DNA of 64,000 bases from Rhodococcus spongiicola (GTDB lineage Bacteria > Actinomycetota > Actinomycetes > Mycobacteriales > Mycobacteriaceae), in the NCBI RefSeq assembly GCF_004011835.1, contig NZ_RKLN01000006.1, positions 1-64,000 on the forward strand, read 5' to 3'. Numbering within the stretch: position 1 is the stretch's first letter; each line of letters opens with the position of its first letter. The position numbers and the translations under genes are program-made. The notes below the pieces were generated by a model that was not told the DNA's origin, made no database searches, and was given only the letters and a program-made list of their open reading frames with translations. Of this stretch, positions 51,102-59,118 are shown one piece after another.

Positions 51102-51269
51102 TCGGGGTGACTCCACTCATCTGGTTCGGTGGACGAAGCTCACCCACTCACACTACTTGCGGAGATACGGGCAGCCGCAGATCAACCTGCGCAACGATTT
51201 ACGCCCCAGCACCGACGAGGTCTCAAGCCCAGGGCGGACGAGACTGGCAGCGCGCCTCAGCAGGGCGTC

Positions 51270-51623
51270 TCAGCCGTCGTCGGCGCCCGGTTCCGTGGTT
51301 GCGAGGCGTGTGCCGCACGTCTGTTCATTGATCCACCGGCGCTCGGGGCCTTCGATCAGAAAGGTGACCTGGGCGTGCGCACTGACCTGGTGCATTTGAA
51401 GCCATTTCGCCGGGAACCAGGTGTCAGGGGTGTCGTCGGGCAGCGGCGTGAACAACGGTTCACTCTGCTCGTCGATCCTGTCGTCGATGCTGATCACGCC
51501 ACCGCCGTCGAGGGCGAATGTGTCCTCGACGACCTCACAGGCCAGGGTGTCGCCACTGCTGGTGCGGTGGGTGGCGCGGACCCAGGCTCGGGGCTGTGGG
51601 TCGAGCCAGGGTTCGGTCGTCAT
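51270..51623 (-). CDS. Hypothetical protein coupled to the GIY-YIG-like gene
   Basis: 117 residues. ATG at 51623 overlaps the stop of the upstream gene (ATGA). The protein is acidic, with beta-prone segments (AWVRATHRTSSGDTLACEVV, VTFLIEGPERRWINE) and a motif SIDDRIDEQSEPLFTPLPDD. No signal peptide or membrane helix. I do not recognise it; overlap and spacing show it is translated with the GIY-YIG-like gene and probably acts with it. Confidence 0.68.
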   Translation of the reverse strand: MTTEPWLDPQPRAWVRATHRTSSGDTLACEVVEDTFALDGGGVISIDDRIDEQSEPLFTPLPDDTPDTWFPAKWLQMHQVSAHAQVTFLIEGPERRWINEQTCGTRLATTEPGADDG

Positions 51624-52621
51624 GCCTGGCTCCCGGACAGGGCTGCGTCCGCCAATTGCGCACAGTGAGAACGGGTTTGCGAGCAGGTTCCCTTGCGCAT
51701 CAGGTCGAGGTTGAACGAGGCCGCGGCCCGGGTGAGCGCCGTGTCGGCCAGCATGTTGGCGAGGGTGTCGTGTCCTCGCACCCGCAGGTGCATCTGGTGC
51801 ACACCGCCGGTCGGGTGCCGGCGATAGCCACGGCGGATCCCGCGCCGACGCAGGAACCAGCGGCGGGCGATCGGGTTGGAGGGCAGTTCGTTCCTGTCGA
51901 CGAAAATCCACGCCTCGATGTCGTCGCCGCGGTCGAGCAGGACGAACGTCTCCATCCAGTTGACCGTGACGCACATGATCCGGGTCTTGTCGGTGGTCGG
52001 GTAGCAGCTGACGGACCAGAACGAAGCTTCGGTCCTGGCCGGGAAGGGCATGGTGTGGCGAAGGTAGGTGCCCAGCGCGTCGGTAAGTCGGTGGTGGTCG
52101 GGCCGCTTCATCAATCGCGCGTAGCGGTCGGCGTATGCCTCAATTTGCGAGGCCGGAAGCTGCACCGGTTCGCCGTCGTCGGCGGCGTTCATGCCGGCGG
52201 GGTCCTCGACCCAATCTGCTTGCTGTTCGACGTCGACGATGCGGTCGAGCGAGGAGACTCCCTCGAACCTGAGCGCGTGTTCACGGTTACGGACCACGAT
52301 CCCGTTCTTCTCGGCGGCGTGTACCAAGCCTCGCTCCCGGCGCCGCAGTTCGGTGCTGGTTCCGTCGAGCGGCATGAGCCGCACTGCGGCGATGTCCTCC
52401 CACCGTTGGCCGTGTGTGCGCAGGCGGCTCGCGCAGTCGACCGTGGAGATCCCGATGTACACCGCACCCGTGGAGAACTGCACCAAGTACAGCCCCCGCA
52501 GTTCTGCCGGACCGCCCGAGCGTGCGGGGCTCGATAGCCATTTCGGATCCCACGCCGTCACGGGTCCGAACCCGTGCTTGTCCGCCCATGCCTGTGTTGT
52601 GGCCGATGATTCCACCCGCAT
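51620..52621 (-). CDS. GIY-YIG-like domain protein of unknown function
   Basis: 333 residues from the ATG at 52621 (GGAAGGAAAC upstream). Residues ~40-115 look like a GIY-YIG nuclease: RGLYLVQFSTGAVYIGIS gives the first two strands with L-Y-L and Y-I-G, followed by SRLRTHGQRW with an Arg and ERGLVHAAEKNGI with a Glu in the metal-site position. The rest (residues 160-333), with RHTMPFPARTEASFWSVSCY and EAWIFVDRNELP, is not recognised. It may be a defence or repair nuclease, or a catalytically altered form. The transcript leader carries two strong hairpins. Confidence 0.65.
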   Translation of the reverse strand: MRVESSATTQAWADKHGFGPVTAWDPKWLSSPARSGGPAELRGLYLVQFSTGAVYIGISTVDCASRLRTHGQRWEDIAAVRLMPLDGTSTELRRRERGLVHAAEKNGIVVRNREHALRFEGVSSLDRIVDVEQQADWVEDPAGMNAADDGEPVQLPASQIEAYADRYARLMKRPDHHRLTDALGTYLRHTMPFPARTEASFWSVSCYPTTDKTRIMCVTVNWMETFVLLDRGDDIEAWIFVDRNELPSNPIARRWFLRRRGIRRGYRRHPTGGVHQMHLRVRGHDTLANMLADTALTRAAASFNLDLMRKGTCSQTRSHCAQLADAALSGSQA

Positions 52622-52654
52622 GTTTCCTTCCCCCCGGTATCGCTTCTGCTCCCG

Positions 52655-52715
52655 CTGCACGCCGCGCTCTGACCACGGCGTGCAGAACCTGACAGTCCTA
52701 CCACTCGGGTAGGAC
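52655..52715 (-). promoter_or_regulatory. Two adjacent hairpins in the leader of the GIY-YIG-like gene
   Basis: A perfect 10-bp stem (52655-52664 with 52676-52685, CTGCACGCCG) with an 11-base loop, and a perfect 8-bp stem (52695-52702 with 52708-52715, GTCCTACC) with a 5-base loop. They lie 34-94 bp before the start codon on the minus strand. No T-tract follows either, so they are regulatory or operator elements rather than terminators. Confidence 0.6.
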
Positions 52716-52983
52716 AGGACCCCCGGCGGTCATCGCGTCAGCGCTGCGAACAGGGCAGCGGCGAGAGCCGCCGAACCCGACGCGCGCGGGCAGATGGTAG
52801 ACAAACTCACACCGACGTCTCAGAAACGCTCCTGCCAGCGGGTATAGGACAGTCTTGAACGGTCGCTCGCTTGAAATTTGTCCAGTTCCCTCCGTTTGCA
52901 TCGAACCTTCCGTACTGTGTTCTCGATGTGGGCTCGAACACAGTGGGCTCGAACCGATATTCGGGGGGAGACCGGAGGAGTAA
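52716..52983. other. Intergenic region, no gene seen
   Basis: About 270 bp between the hairpins and the mycolyltransferase-like gene. No convincing reading frame, repeat or RNA was recognised. It should hold the promoter of the downstream gene; CGGGGGGAGACCGGAGGAG just before 52984 is its ribosome binding region. Confidence 0.6.
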
Positions 52984-53985
52984 ATGGGGCGGCGATCGGC
53001 CGTTGTCGCGGGACTAGTGTCCGCACTGGCGATACTTGGACCCGCGGCTGTGGCGCAATCGGCGCCGTGGGTGGTCACGCAGCAGGTCGAGGAGAACGCG
53101 GCCGTTGTCGACCGTGTGGTCGAGTTGACCGAGCAGCGCACCGCCGTGTTCGTGGATTCGCCCGCGATGGGCAGGGTGGTGCAAGTGCAGATCCTGCACC
53201 CGAAGGGCAACGGGCCCCGACCGTCCCTGTACCTGCTCGACGGCGTCAACGCCGGGTCCGAGTCCGACTACCAGGAGAGCACCTGGACGCAGATGACCGA
53301 CGTCGTCGAGTTCTTCGCCGACAAGAGCGTCAACGTGGTGCTGCCGATCGGCGGGCTCGCGAGTTACTACACCGATTGGGTCCAAGCCGACCCGGTTCTC
53401 GGCGAGAACCAGTGGGAAACCTTCCTGACGCGTGAGCTGCCCCCGATCATCGATGGCCAGTTCCACGGCAACGGGGTGAACGCGATCGCCGGACTGTCCA
53501 TGGGGGCACAGGGCGCGATGACGCTCATCACCCGCAACCCTGACCTCTACACCGGGGTCGCCGCCTTCAGCGGCTGCATGGACACCACGCGACTCGAATC
53601 CGAGCTCGCGGTGCGAGGCACGGTCGCGTCGAGAGGCGGCAACCCCGACAACATGTGGGGACCGCCCGGTGGTCCGGCCTGGCTGGAACACGATCCAACC
53701 GTGAACGCGGAGAGCCTGCGCGGCAAGGACATTTTCGTGTCCACTGGCAATGGCCTTCCCGGTCCCTACGAGGTCGGGGCACCGGACATGATCGAGAAGG
53801 TCGTCATCGGCGGGCCGCTCGAGATTGTGTCCAACTGGTGCACGCAGCTGTTTCAGCAGCGCCTCGACCAGCTCGGCATCCCGGCGACCTATCTGTACCG
53901 CCCGTATGGAACGCACTCGTGGCCGTACTGGCAGGACGATCTGCACGAGGCGTGGCCGACCCTCGCGCGCTCGCTCGGGGTGTGA
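52984..53985 (+). CDS. Secreted mycolyltransferase-like esterase (antigen 85 family)
   Basis: 333 residues. A signal peptide (RRSAVVAGLVSALAILGPAA, cleavage near residue 26) precedes an alpha/beta hydrolase of the esterase D/antigen 85 type: YLLDGVNAGSESDYQESTWT, nucleophile GLSMGAQGA with Ser172, and the late GTHSWPYW with the catalytic His. Ag85-type enzymes move mycolates between trehalose esters and arabinogalactan in the cell wall. Start ATG 52984 behind GGAGGAG. Single gene. Confidence 0.9.
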   Translation: MGRRSAVVAGLVSALAILGPAAVAQSAPWVVTQQVEENAAVVDRVVELTEQRTAVFVDSPAMGRVVQVQILHPKGNGPRPSLYLLDGVNAGSESDYQESTWTQMTDVVEFFADKSVNVVLPIGGLASYYTDWVQADPVLGENQWETFLTRELPPIIDGQFHGNGVNAIAGLSMGAQGAMTLITRNPDLYTGVAAFSGCMDTTRLESELAVRGTVASRGGNPDNMWGPPGGPAWLEHDPTVNAESLRGKDIFVSTGNGLPGPYEVGAPDMIEKVVIGGPLEIVSNWCTQLFQQRLDQLGIPATYLYRPYGTHSWPYWQDDLHEAWPTLARSLGV

Positions 53986-54027
53986 CGCGGTCCGGGCGCA
54001 CGCGCGGGGCGGTCGGCAGTGGTTCGG

Positions 54028-55110
54028 CTACGGGGTGGGGATCCCGGCCAACTGAAGCGCCGCCTGAGACGTCGCGAACGCCAAGAATGCATCGTTCTCG
54101 TGCGGGTCGCCGATCGTGACGCGGACGCCATCGGCGCCGTAGGGGCGGATCAGCACTCCGGCGTCGGCGCTCGCCTGGCCGTACGCGCCGGACCGGTCCC
54201 GCAGCGGCAACCACACGAAGTTGGCCTCGGTGACCGGAACGTCGTAGCCGGCGGCGAGCAGAGCATCGCGGACGCGGTCACGCTCGGCGACGACGCCATG
54301 CGTGCGCTGCAACAGCTCGTCGCGAGCGCTCAGGCAGGCGATTGCCGCCGCCTGTGCCACCGCGTTGACACTGAACGTCGTGTGCACCTTCGCCAATGCC
54401 GTGATGATCGCCGGATCGGCCACCGCGTAGCCGACTCGGATCCCCGCCAGTCCGTATGCCTTGGAGAACGTGCGAAGTACGACCACGTTCGGACGAGTGC
54501 GCGCCAGTTCGATGCCGTCGACACCGGAGCGGTTGTACTCGAAGTACGCCTCGTCTAGTGCGACAACGATGTTCGCGGGCACCGCGTTGAGGAACCGCTC
54601 GAGTTCCTCGCTACCCAGTGCAGTTCCCGTGGGGTTGTTGGGGGTGCATACGAAGATCAGTCGGGTGCGGTCGGTGATCGCCGCCAGCATCGCATCCAGG
54701 TCGTGACGGTGCTCGGCGGTCAGTGGAACCGGGATGGGTGTCGCCCCGGCGACCTTCGTCACGACCGGGTAGGCCTCGAACGAGCGCCACGCATAGATCA
54801 CCTCGTCTCCGTCCTTACAGGCGATCTGCACCAGTTCCTGGCAGAGACCCACAGACCCGCAGCCGGTCGCGATGTTCTCCGACGGCACATTCAATGACTC
54901 GGACAGCGCCCGGACCAGCGCGGCCGAGGTGTTGTCGGGATAGCGGTTCGCGGTCGCGGCGGCGTCGGCGATGGCCTGCGCGACACCGGGCAGCGGCCCC
55001 TGCGTCGATTCGTTGCTCGCCAACTTGATCGCCCGCGGAGAACTGCGGCCGGGCACGTAGGTCGGGATGGAATCGAGGTCTGCGCGGGTCACACGGGTCA
55101 CAGGGGTCAC
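54028..55110 (-). CDS. HisC-type aromatic/histidinol-phosphate aminotransferase
   Basis: About 360 residues. Fold-type I aminotransferase: IKLASNESTQGPLPGV, SVGLCQELVQIA, FVCTPNNPTGTA, LDEAYFEY and the PLP lysine in TFSKAYGLAGIRVGYA. It matches the HisC2/aromatic aminotransferase (Pat) branch. The N-terminus begins with three consecutive GTGACC words (55110, 55101, 55092), any of which could start translation; a GTG at 55137 is also open. Probable role in phenylalanine/tyrosine or histidine synthesis. Confidence 0.88.
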   Translation of the reverse strand: MTPVTRVTRADLDSIPTYVPGRSSPRAIKLASNESTQGPLPGVAQAIADAAATANRYPDNTSAALVRALSESLNVPSENIATGCGSVGLCQELVQIACKDGDEVIYAWRSFEAYPVVTKVAGATPIPVPLTAEHRHDLDAMLAAITDRTRLIFVCTPNNPTGTALGSEELERFLNAVPANIVVALDEAYFEYNRSGVDGIELARTRPNVVVLRTFSKAYGLAGIRVGYAVADPAIITALAKVHTTFSVNAVAQAAAIACLSARDELLQRTHGVVAERDRVRDALLAAGYDVPVTEANFVWLPLRDRSGAYGQASADAGVLIRPYGADGVRVTIGDPHENDAFLAFATSQAALQLAGIPTP

Positions 55111-55172
55111 GATTGCGATTATGCGCCCTGTGAGCACGTGCGTTCACGACGTGGTCGTGACAAGGTTGATGC

Positions 55173-55898
55173 ATGCCGGGAATCCTCCGGGCCAGTGTGA
55201 CTCTGCGCGCTGATGGCTCCGACCCCCAGGCGCGACCACGGGTGCCGCTCACCGCCGTCGAGCCGGAGCGGCATGCGCGCGGCGGGATCGTGGTGTTGCA
55301 CGAGTCACGCGTGTTCACCGACGCCCTGATCGAGTTGATGGGCTCGCTCGCCGCGGAGGGATGGCTAGTAGTCGCGCCACACTTGTTCCATCGCGAACCT
55401 GCGCACAGCGACGCCGAAGTGTTCGGTCAGAACCTCTTCGACGACTTCGACGCCACCTTCGACTGGCTCGTCGACCGTGGCATCTATCCCGACTGCGTCG
55501 GCGTCCTCGGATTCGACGACGCGGGCAGTGCTGCGATGCTCGTCGCCACCAACCGGCCGGTCGGGGCGGTAGTGAGTGTCTCTGCACACGGCATCGTCCA
55601 CAAGCTCACCGCCGATACCCCAACCCTCGTCGAGGCGGCCCCGGCGCTGAAAGCACCCTGGCTCGCGCTATACGGAGCCGACGACCCCCGCACTCCGCCC
55701 GCGCACGTCGACTTGCTCCGAGAGGCGGTCGCGCACGCCGAGGTCGCCACAAACATCGTCAGCTACGCCGGACTTGCGCACCGGGCCGACGAGCCGCCGG
55801 TGCCGGAGCCGGGCGCCGCAGACGACGATCCGCTCGTCATCGCCATCCTTGATGCGCAGCGCCGGATCTTCAACTGGTTCGACGCGAACCTCCGGTGA
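55173..55898 (+). CDS. Dienelactone hydrolase-family protein with Asp at the nucleophile position
   Basis: 241 residues. Layout of dienelactone hydrolase: GGIVVLHESRVFTDALIEL (Glu of the charge relay), WLVVAPHLFHR, the elbow VGVLGFDDAGSAAM, LYGADDPRTPP with the acidic residue, and GLAHRADE with the His. The elbow usually reads G-F-C-x-G-G; here Asp replaces the Cys nucleophile. Either inactive as a hydrolase or using another chemistry. ATG 55173; divergent from the aminotransferase gene. Confidence 0.78.
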   Translation: MPGILRASVTLRADGSDPQARPRVPLTAVEPERHARGGIVVLHESRVFTDALIELMGSLAAEGWLVVAPHLFHREPAHSDAEVFGQNLFDDFDATFDWLVDRGIYPDCVGVLGFDDAGSAAMLVATNRPVGAVVSVSAHGIVHKLTADTPTLVEAAPALKAPWLALYGADDPRTPPAHVDLLREAVAHAEVATNIVSYAGLAHRADEPPVPEPGAADDDPLVIAILDAQRRIFNWFDANLR

Positions 55899-55993
55899 CT
55901 CGCCGGACATGAGACGCTGAACAGTAGTTTTGCGTTTCTCGGCCAACTCTGTGTACTGTTTCGCTCGGCGGTTCGAAAGGGCCGGCCCCCCAA

Positions 55994-56084
55994 GGAGGCG
56001 TGCCAGAGCGGCCGAATGGGACTCACTGCTAATGAGTTGTCCCTTTATAGGGGACCGGAGGTTCAAATCCTCTCGCCTCCGCCA
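55994..56084 (+). tRNA. tRNA-Ser (GCU anticodon)
   Basis: Class II tRNA: acceptor GGAGGCG with CGCCTCC, D-arm CAGAGCGGCCGAATGG, anticodon stem ACTCA/TGAGT with loop CTGCTAA giving GCT, long variable arm, T-arm GGTTCAAATCC. Discriminator G and an encoded CCA (56082-56084). Confidence 0.97.
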
Positions 56085-56130
56085 AGCTGGTTCTCACTAG
56101 TCCAGCGACAATTGAACATCGTTTGAACAT

Positions 56131-56203
56131 GCGCCCGTAGCTCAACGGATAGAGCATCTGACTACGGATCAGAAGGTTAGGGGTTCGAATCCCTTCGGGC
56201 GCA
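56131..56203 (+). tRNA. tRNA-Arg (ACG anticodon)
   Basis: 73 nt: acceptor GCGCCCG with CGGGCGC, D-arm AGCTCAACGGATAGAGC, anticodon loop CTACGGA giving ACG, T-arm GGGTTCGAATCCC. Discriminator A. The A34 is normally edited to inosine. Confidence 0.97.
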
Positions 56204-56206
56204 CGC

Positions 56207-56258
56207 AAAGCCCCAGGTGCTGCACCGTTGTCGACGGTCGAATCGCCTGGGGCTTTTT
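56207..56258 (+). terminator. Terminator after tRNA-Arg
   Basis: AAAGCCCCAGG pairs with CCTGGGGCTTT around a 29-base loop that can itself fold, followed by more T. Three bases after the tRNA. Confidence 0.88.
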
Positions 56259-56301
56259 GTATCTCGCGAGTGCGCGCCTCTGTGCCGAGGGAAGCCGCTG
56301 C

Positions 56302-57006
56302 TCAGGCGTCGCCACCCTGCCTGGCAGCACGAGCACGTTCTGAAGCCTCCCAGTAGATCGAGTCATAGCCTTCCTGGGGCTCGACCTTCATTCCGCGGCT
56401 GATCATTGCGGCCATGAGCTGAACGACATACTCGCGCATATCTCGATCTGCCGCCTTGGCGCGTTCGAGCATGCCCTCAGCGAGTTGGACAGCCGCCTCG
56501 TCTCGAGATCTCCGAGCTTGTTCCAGTTCGTACCCAGCGTTGGACGTGGCCCATCCGACCAGCCGCGAACGATACTCCTCCAGCTGTCTTGACCGTTGGA
56601 TCAGTTCACTGTTCGCGGCCTGCGCCTCGTCCTCGCTGGGCGAGTTGCCCGTGAGGTAGTCGCTCGTCTCGTTGGCTCGAATTTCTCCCGAGAACCACCG
56701 GGCCGCAAGTATCGAGCGGGTCTCGTGGCCCGGCCAAGCCTCCACCTGACCATCCGGCAGTGCCGGGTACAGGAGCTGTATCGGTGGCACGTTCAGCGCA
56801 CGCGCAATGACAACGAGGTCGGTGACGGGCATCGTCTTCCGCTTCCCCGTTTCGTACTCGGAGAACGCCGTGCGGGAGATCGGGTGTCCGAGGTCTCGCG
56901 TTCGATCTGCCAGCCATTGCGCGGTGCGTTCATCGCCGCGCGCGTCCTTGATCGCCTTGCCGATCCGCCTGGCAGCTTCGTTCGCCCATGATGTCATATC
57001 AGTCAC
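56302..57006 (-). CDS. XRE-family helix-turn-helix protein
   Basis: 234 residues. Residues ~12-85 are an XRE/Cro domain (AQWLADRTRDLGHPISRTAF, SEYETGKRKTMPVTDLVVIA). The rest is long charged helix with many heptads (AANSELIQRSRQLEEYRSRL, then EQARRSRDEAAVQLAEG), probably a coiled coil. Start GTG 57006 or ATG 56997. Located beside tRNA-Arg, where phage and ICE genes often sit, but no integrase was seen here. Two GTATTCCRGTC direct repeats upstream may be its sites. Confidence 0.8.
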   Translation of the reverse strand: MTDMTSWANEAARRIGKAIKDARGDERTAQWLADRTRDLGHPISRTAFSEYETGKRKTMPVTDLVVIARALNVPPIQLLYPALPDGQVEAWPGHETRSILAARWFSGEIRANETSDYLTGNSPSEDEAQAANSELIQRSRQLEEYRSRLVGWATSNAGYELEQARRSRDEAAVQLAEGMLERAKAADRDMREYVVQLMAAMISRGMKVEPQEGYDSIYWEASERARAARQGGDA

Positions 57007-57279
57007 AATATGGTGCTATCTGCGTGTATTCCAGTCTCTATTTGCTAATGGTTGGTATTCCGGTCGTAAATCGGTCAGTGGTGACTGGAAAACAATCGCG
57101 GTGAAGAACGCGACGCTGGCCGCCCGGTGTCCTCGCCGCGGATCGCGACGGGATCGGTCGAGCACACGCCGAACGAAGAAGGGCCGGAGCAGCTTCGGGT
57201 GGGCGAAGCAATTGGCTCCGGCACTGGGGTCAGCCCGTCCCGGGACCCCCATCCCGGAACCCCCATCCCGGAACCTCAG

Positions 57280-57837
57280 TCAGCTGGAACCCGAGTCGCT
57301 CTCGTCCGCGTCCGTGATCCGTGCGATGCCGATGCTGGGGCCGCCGTCCGGCAGTTGCACGAGCGGACTGTTGACGAACTTCAGCGTCGTTTCGTCCCAC
57401 CTCATCAACGGGAATGAGACGTTGTCCTGCCAGGTCTCGTGCAGGTTGACGAGGATCGAAGTGCTGCGGAAGCCGCGGGGTATCACCCAGAAGGTGTCCG
57501 GGGCGACGGCACCAAGGCCCACGAACTTCACCGTGGGCGAACTAAGTGCGTCGATGTCGTACACCCGCCGGTACTCGGTCAGTTCGAACATCGATTTCGG
57601 GGCGGAGTACTCGTTGGTGACGACCGCTTCGTAGATCGGGAGCCCGGCGTTCCGGGCTGCGATCAGAGTCTGCGTGGTCATCGCCTCGGGCGGTGCGACG
57701 CTACCGAGAGAACCACCCGCGGCGCTCGAGCCCGGCGGATCTGTAGCCGCGCCCGCTGGTGCCGTCACTGCACTACCGAGCGCGACCGCAGCGATGGCCC
57801 CCACAAGTGCACGCTTCGTCGCTTCGCCGATTCTCAT
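57280..57837 (-). CDS. Secreted protein of unknown function
   Basis: 185 residues. A clear signal peptide (KRALVGAIAAVALGSAVTAP, cleavage after AGA near residue 31), a Ser/Gly/Pro-rich linker, then a domain of about 120 residues with LIAARNAGLPIYEAVVTNEY and VNLHETWQDNVSFPLMRWDE. No cysteines in the mature part and no family recognised. ATG 57837 with GGAGGGG upstream. Two short CCCCCATCCCGGAA repeats follow the stop region. Confidence 0.72.
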   Translation of the reverse strand: MRIGEATKRALVGAIAAVALGSAVTAPAGAATDPPGSSAAGGSLGSVAPPEAMTTQTLIAARNAGLPIYEAVVTNEYSAPKSMFELTEYRRVYDIDALSSPTVKFVGLGAVAPDTFWVIPRGFRSTSILVNLHETWQDNVSFPLMRWDETTLKFVNSPLVQLPDGGPSIGIARITDADESDSGSS

Positions 57838-57965
57838 ATCCCCTCCTGGTTGGCTACGTGCCGAGGGGACGGTCGATCAATACCCCCCCGGCTGCATCTG
57901 CATCTTGTGTACCGGCAAAGGGCGTGAGGTCGTTACGAGTCGAACTGCTATCGACGCACGTGCGA

Positions 57966-58541
57966 TCAGAACTCGACCGAACAGCGATCGTCGCCTTTGC
58001 CGGATCCATTCACCGATCCGATGACCCGGATACACGGCGTCGGGCTCTGGATTTGCCATTTCCCTGGGATGCCGTGGACGAAGCGGAGCTTGGTGAACGA
58101 GCGTGCCTCGTTTTGCCATACGCCCGCACCGCCATCGATCGGGCCTTCGTAGCTCCAGTACGGAGTGCGAGTCTCCCCTCCAGAGTCGAGGGTGCGGGCA
58201 TCGGTGATGGTGTTTCCATCAGAGCACCAATACCCGACATGCCAGGCGGTGTAGAGGGTGTTCCCGGCTGCCGCTCTCGCGTGGTAGTCGGCTCGCATTG
58301 TCCAGCATCCGGTGGCTGTGGGGCTCACTGTGCGGCCAGCCGATTCGGCCATCCGTTGACTGGCATGTGCGGCGGAATCGACCGGAACCTGCACCTTTTC
58401 TTCGTAGACGACTGCGCTCAGGAGCTGCGTACGCTCGAGCTCGGTACTGACGCCTCCATCCAGCGCCAGCCCGCCACCTGCCAGAAGAGCCCCGGATACC
58501 ACGAGCGCACCGAGAAGTGCGGTCCGTCCTTTGACCTTCAG
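57966..58541 (-). CDS. Secreted cysteine-containing protein of unknown function, probable CTG start
   Basis: From a CTG at 58541 the protein is 191 residues and begins LKVKGRTALLGALVVSGALL, a typical signal peptide (read as Met first); GGGGAG lies six bases upstream of the CTG. The first ATG/GTG-type start (GTG 58502) would cut the signal peptide in half. The mature part has six or fewer cysteines (ATGCWTMRADYHARAA, HVGYWCSDGN, TPCIRVIG, DDRCSVEF), suited to disulfides, and an even spread of Trp and Gly. No family recognised. Same strand as the secreted gene at 57280. Confidence 0.68.
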   Translation of the reverse strand: MKVKGRTALLGALVVSGALLAGGGLALDGGVSTELERTQLLSAVVYEEKVQVPVDSAAHASQRMAESAGRTVSPTATGCWTMRADYHARAAAGNTLYTAWHVGYWCSDGNTITDARTLDSGGETRTPYWSYEGPIDGGAGVWQNEARSFTKLRFVHGIPGKWQIQSPTPCIRVIGSVNGSGKGDDRCSVEF

Positions 58542-58755
58542 GTTTCTCCCCTTCGAAGTAGCTACCCAGGCCCTGCCATCGGGACCGGTGCAAGTCGAGT
58601 ATCAACCTACACAAGGCAGTCCAAACGGTTAGTATCTTCTCCTTTAAGGTTCAGAGGGCTGTTCGGTCTCGGTCTTGTTCATCGCGACTGGGGGTGTTCG
58701 TACGCGACTGGGGGTCCGTTAAGCGCCGACGCCGATGCTGTGATGGGGGAGTCTG

Positions 58756-59052
58756 ATGTCCAAAACTCAACATCCGCAGCATGATTCACCCGCTGCCGCG
58801 CCCTCCTGGATGCCCGCGGTCACGCAAATTGCGGCAGTGGCGAGCGTCCCGCTGCTATTTCTCAATCCCTTCATTGCTGTGCCGCTGGCGGTCTTCAGTA
58901 TGGTTCTCACGGTCGATCGGGATGTGGTCGTGGTCGGCGCGATCACTTTGGTCACCGCAGTGATTCTCGGGCTGTCATTGTTCTCGGCTACCGGGACCGT
59001 CACCCCGGGGGAAGTCCTACCTGCAGAACCGCTTCCCGGCCAATTGCCGTAA
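58756..59052 (+). CDS. Small membrane protein of unknown function
   Basis: 98 residues. A polar N-terminus rich in Pro, Ala, His and Gln is followed by two or three hydrophobic helices (residues ~24-50 and 58-77) and a Pro/Glu-rich tail. ATG 58756 with GGGGGAG upstream. No family recognised. Confidence 0.7.
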   Translation: MSKTQHPQHDSPAAAPSWMPAVTQIAAVASVPLLFLNPFIAVPLAVFSMVLTVDRDVVVVGAITLVTAVILGLSLFSATGTVTPGEVLPAEPLPGQLP

Positions 59053-59118
59053 ATCAACCGTCGCTGATTCAGGACTGGCTTTCGATCGTGGGCGAGTTGC
59101 CGGTTGCCGGTGGCTGGG

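Noticed and set aside
56169-56366. Minus-strand frame ending RPKGFEPLTF as a gene
   Set aside because: It is antisense to tRNA-Arg and its terminator; this peptide is a well-known false product of tRNA antisense reading.
57240-57275. CCCCCATCCCGGAA repeats as a mobile or regulatory element
   Set aside because: Only two and a half short copies in a low-complexity C-rich stretch after a gene; no further support.
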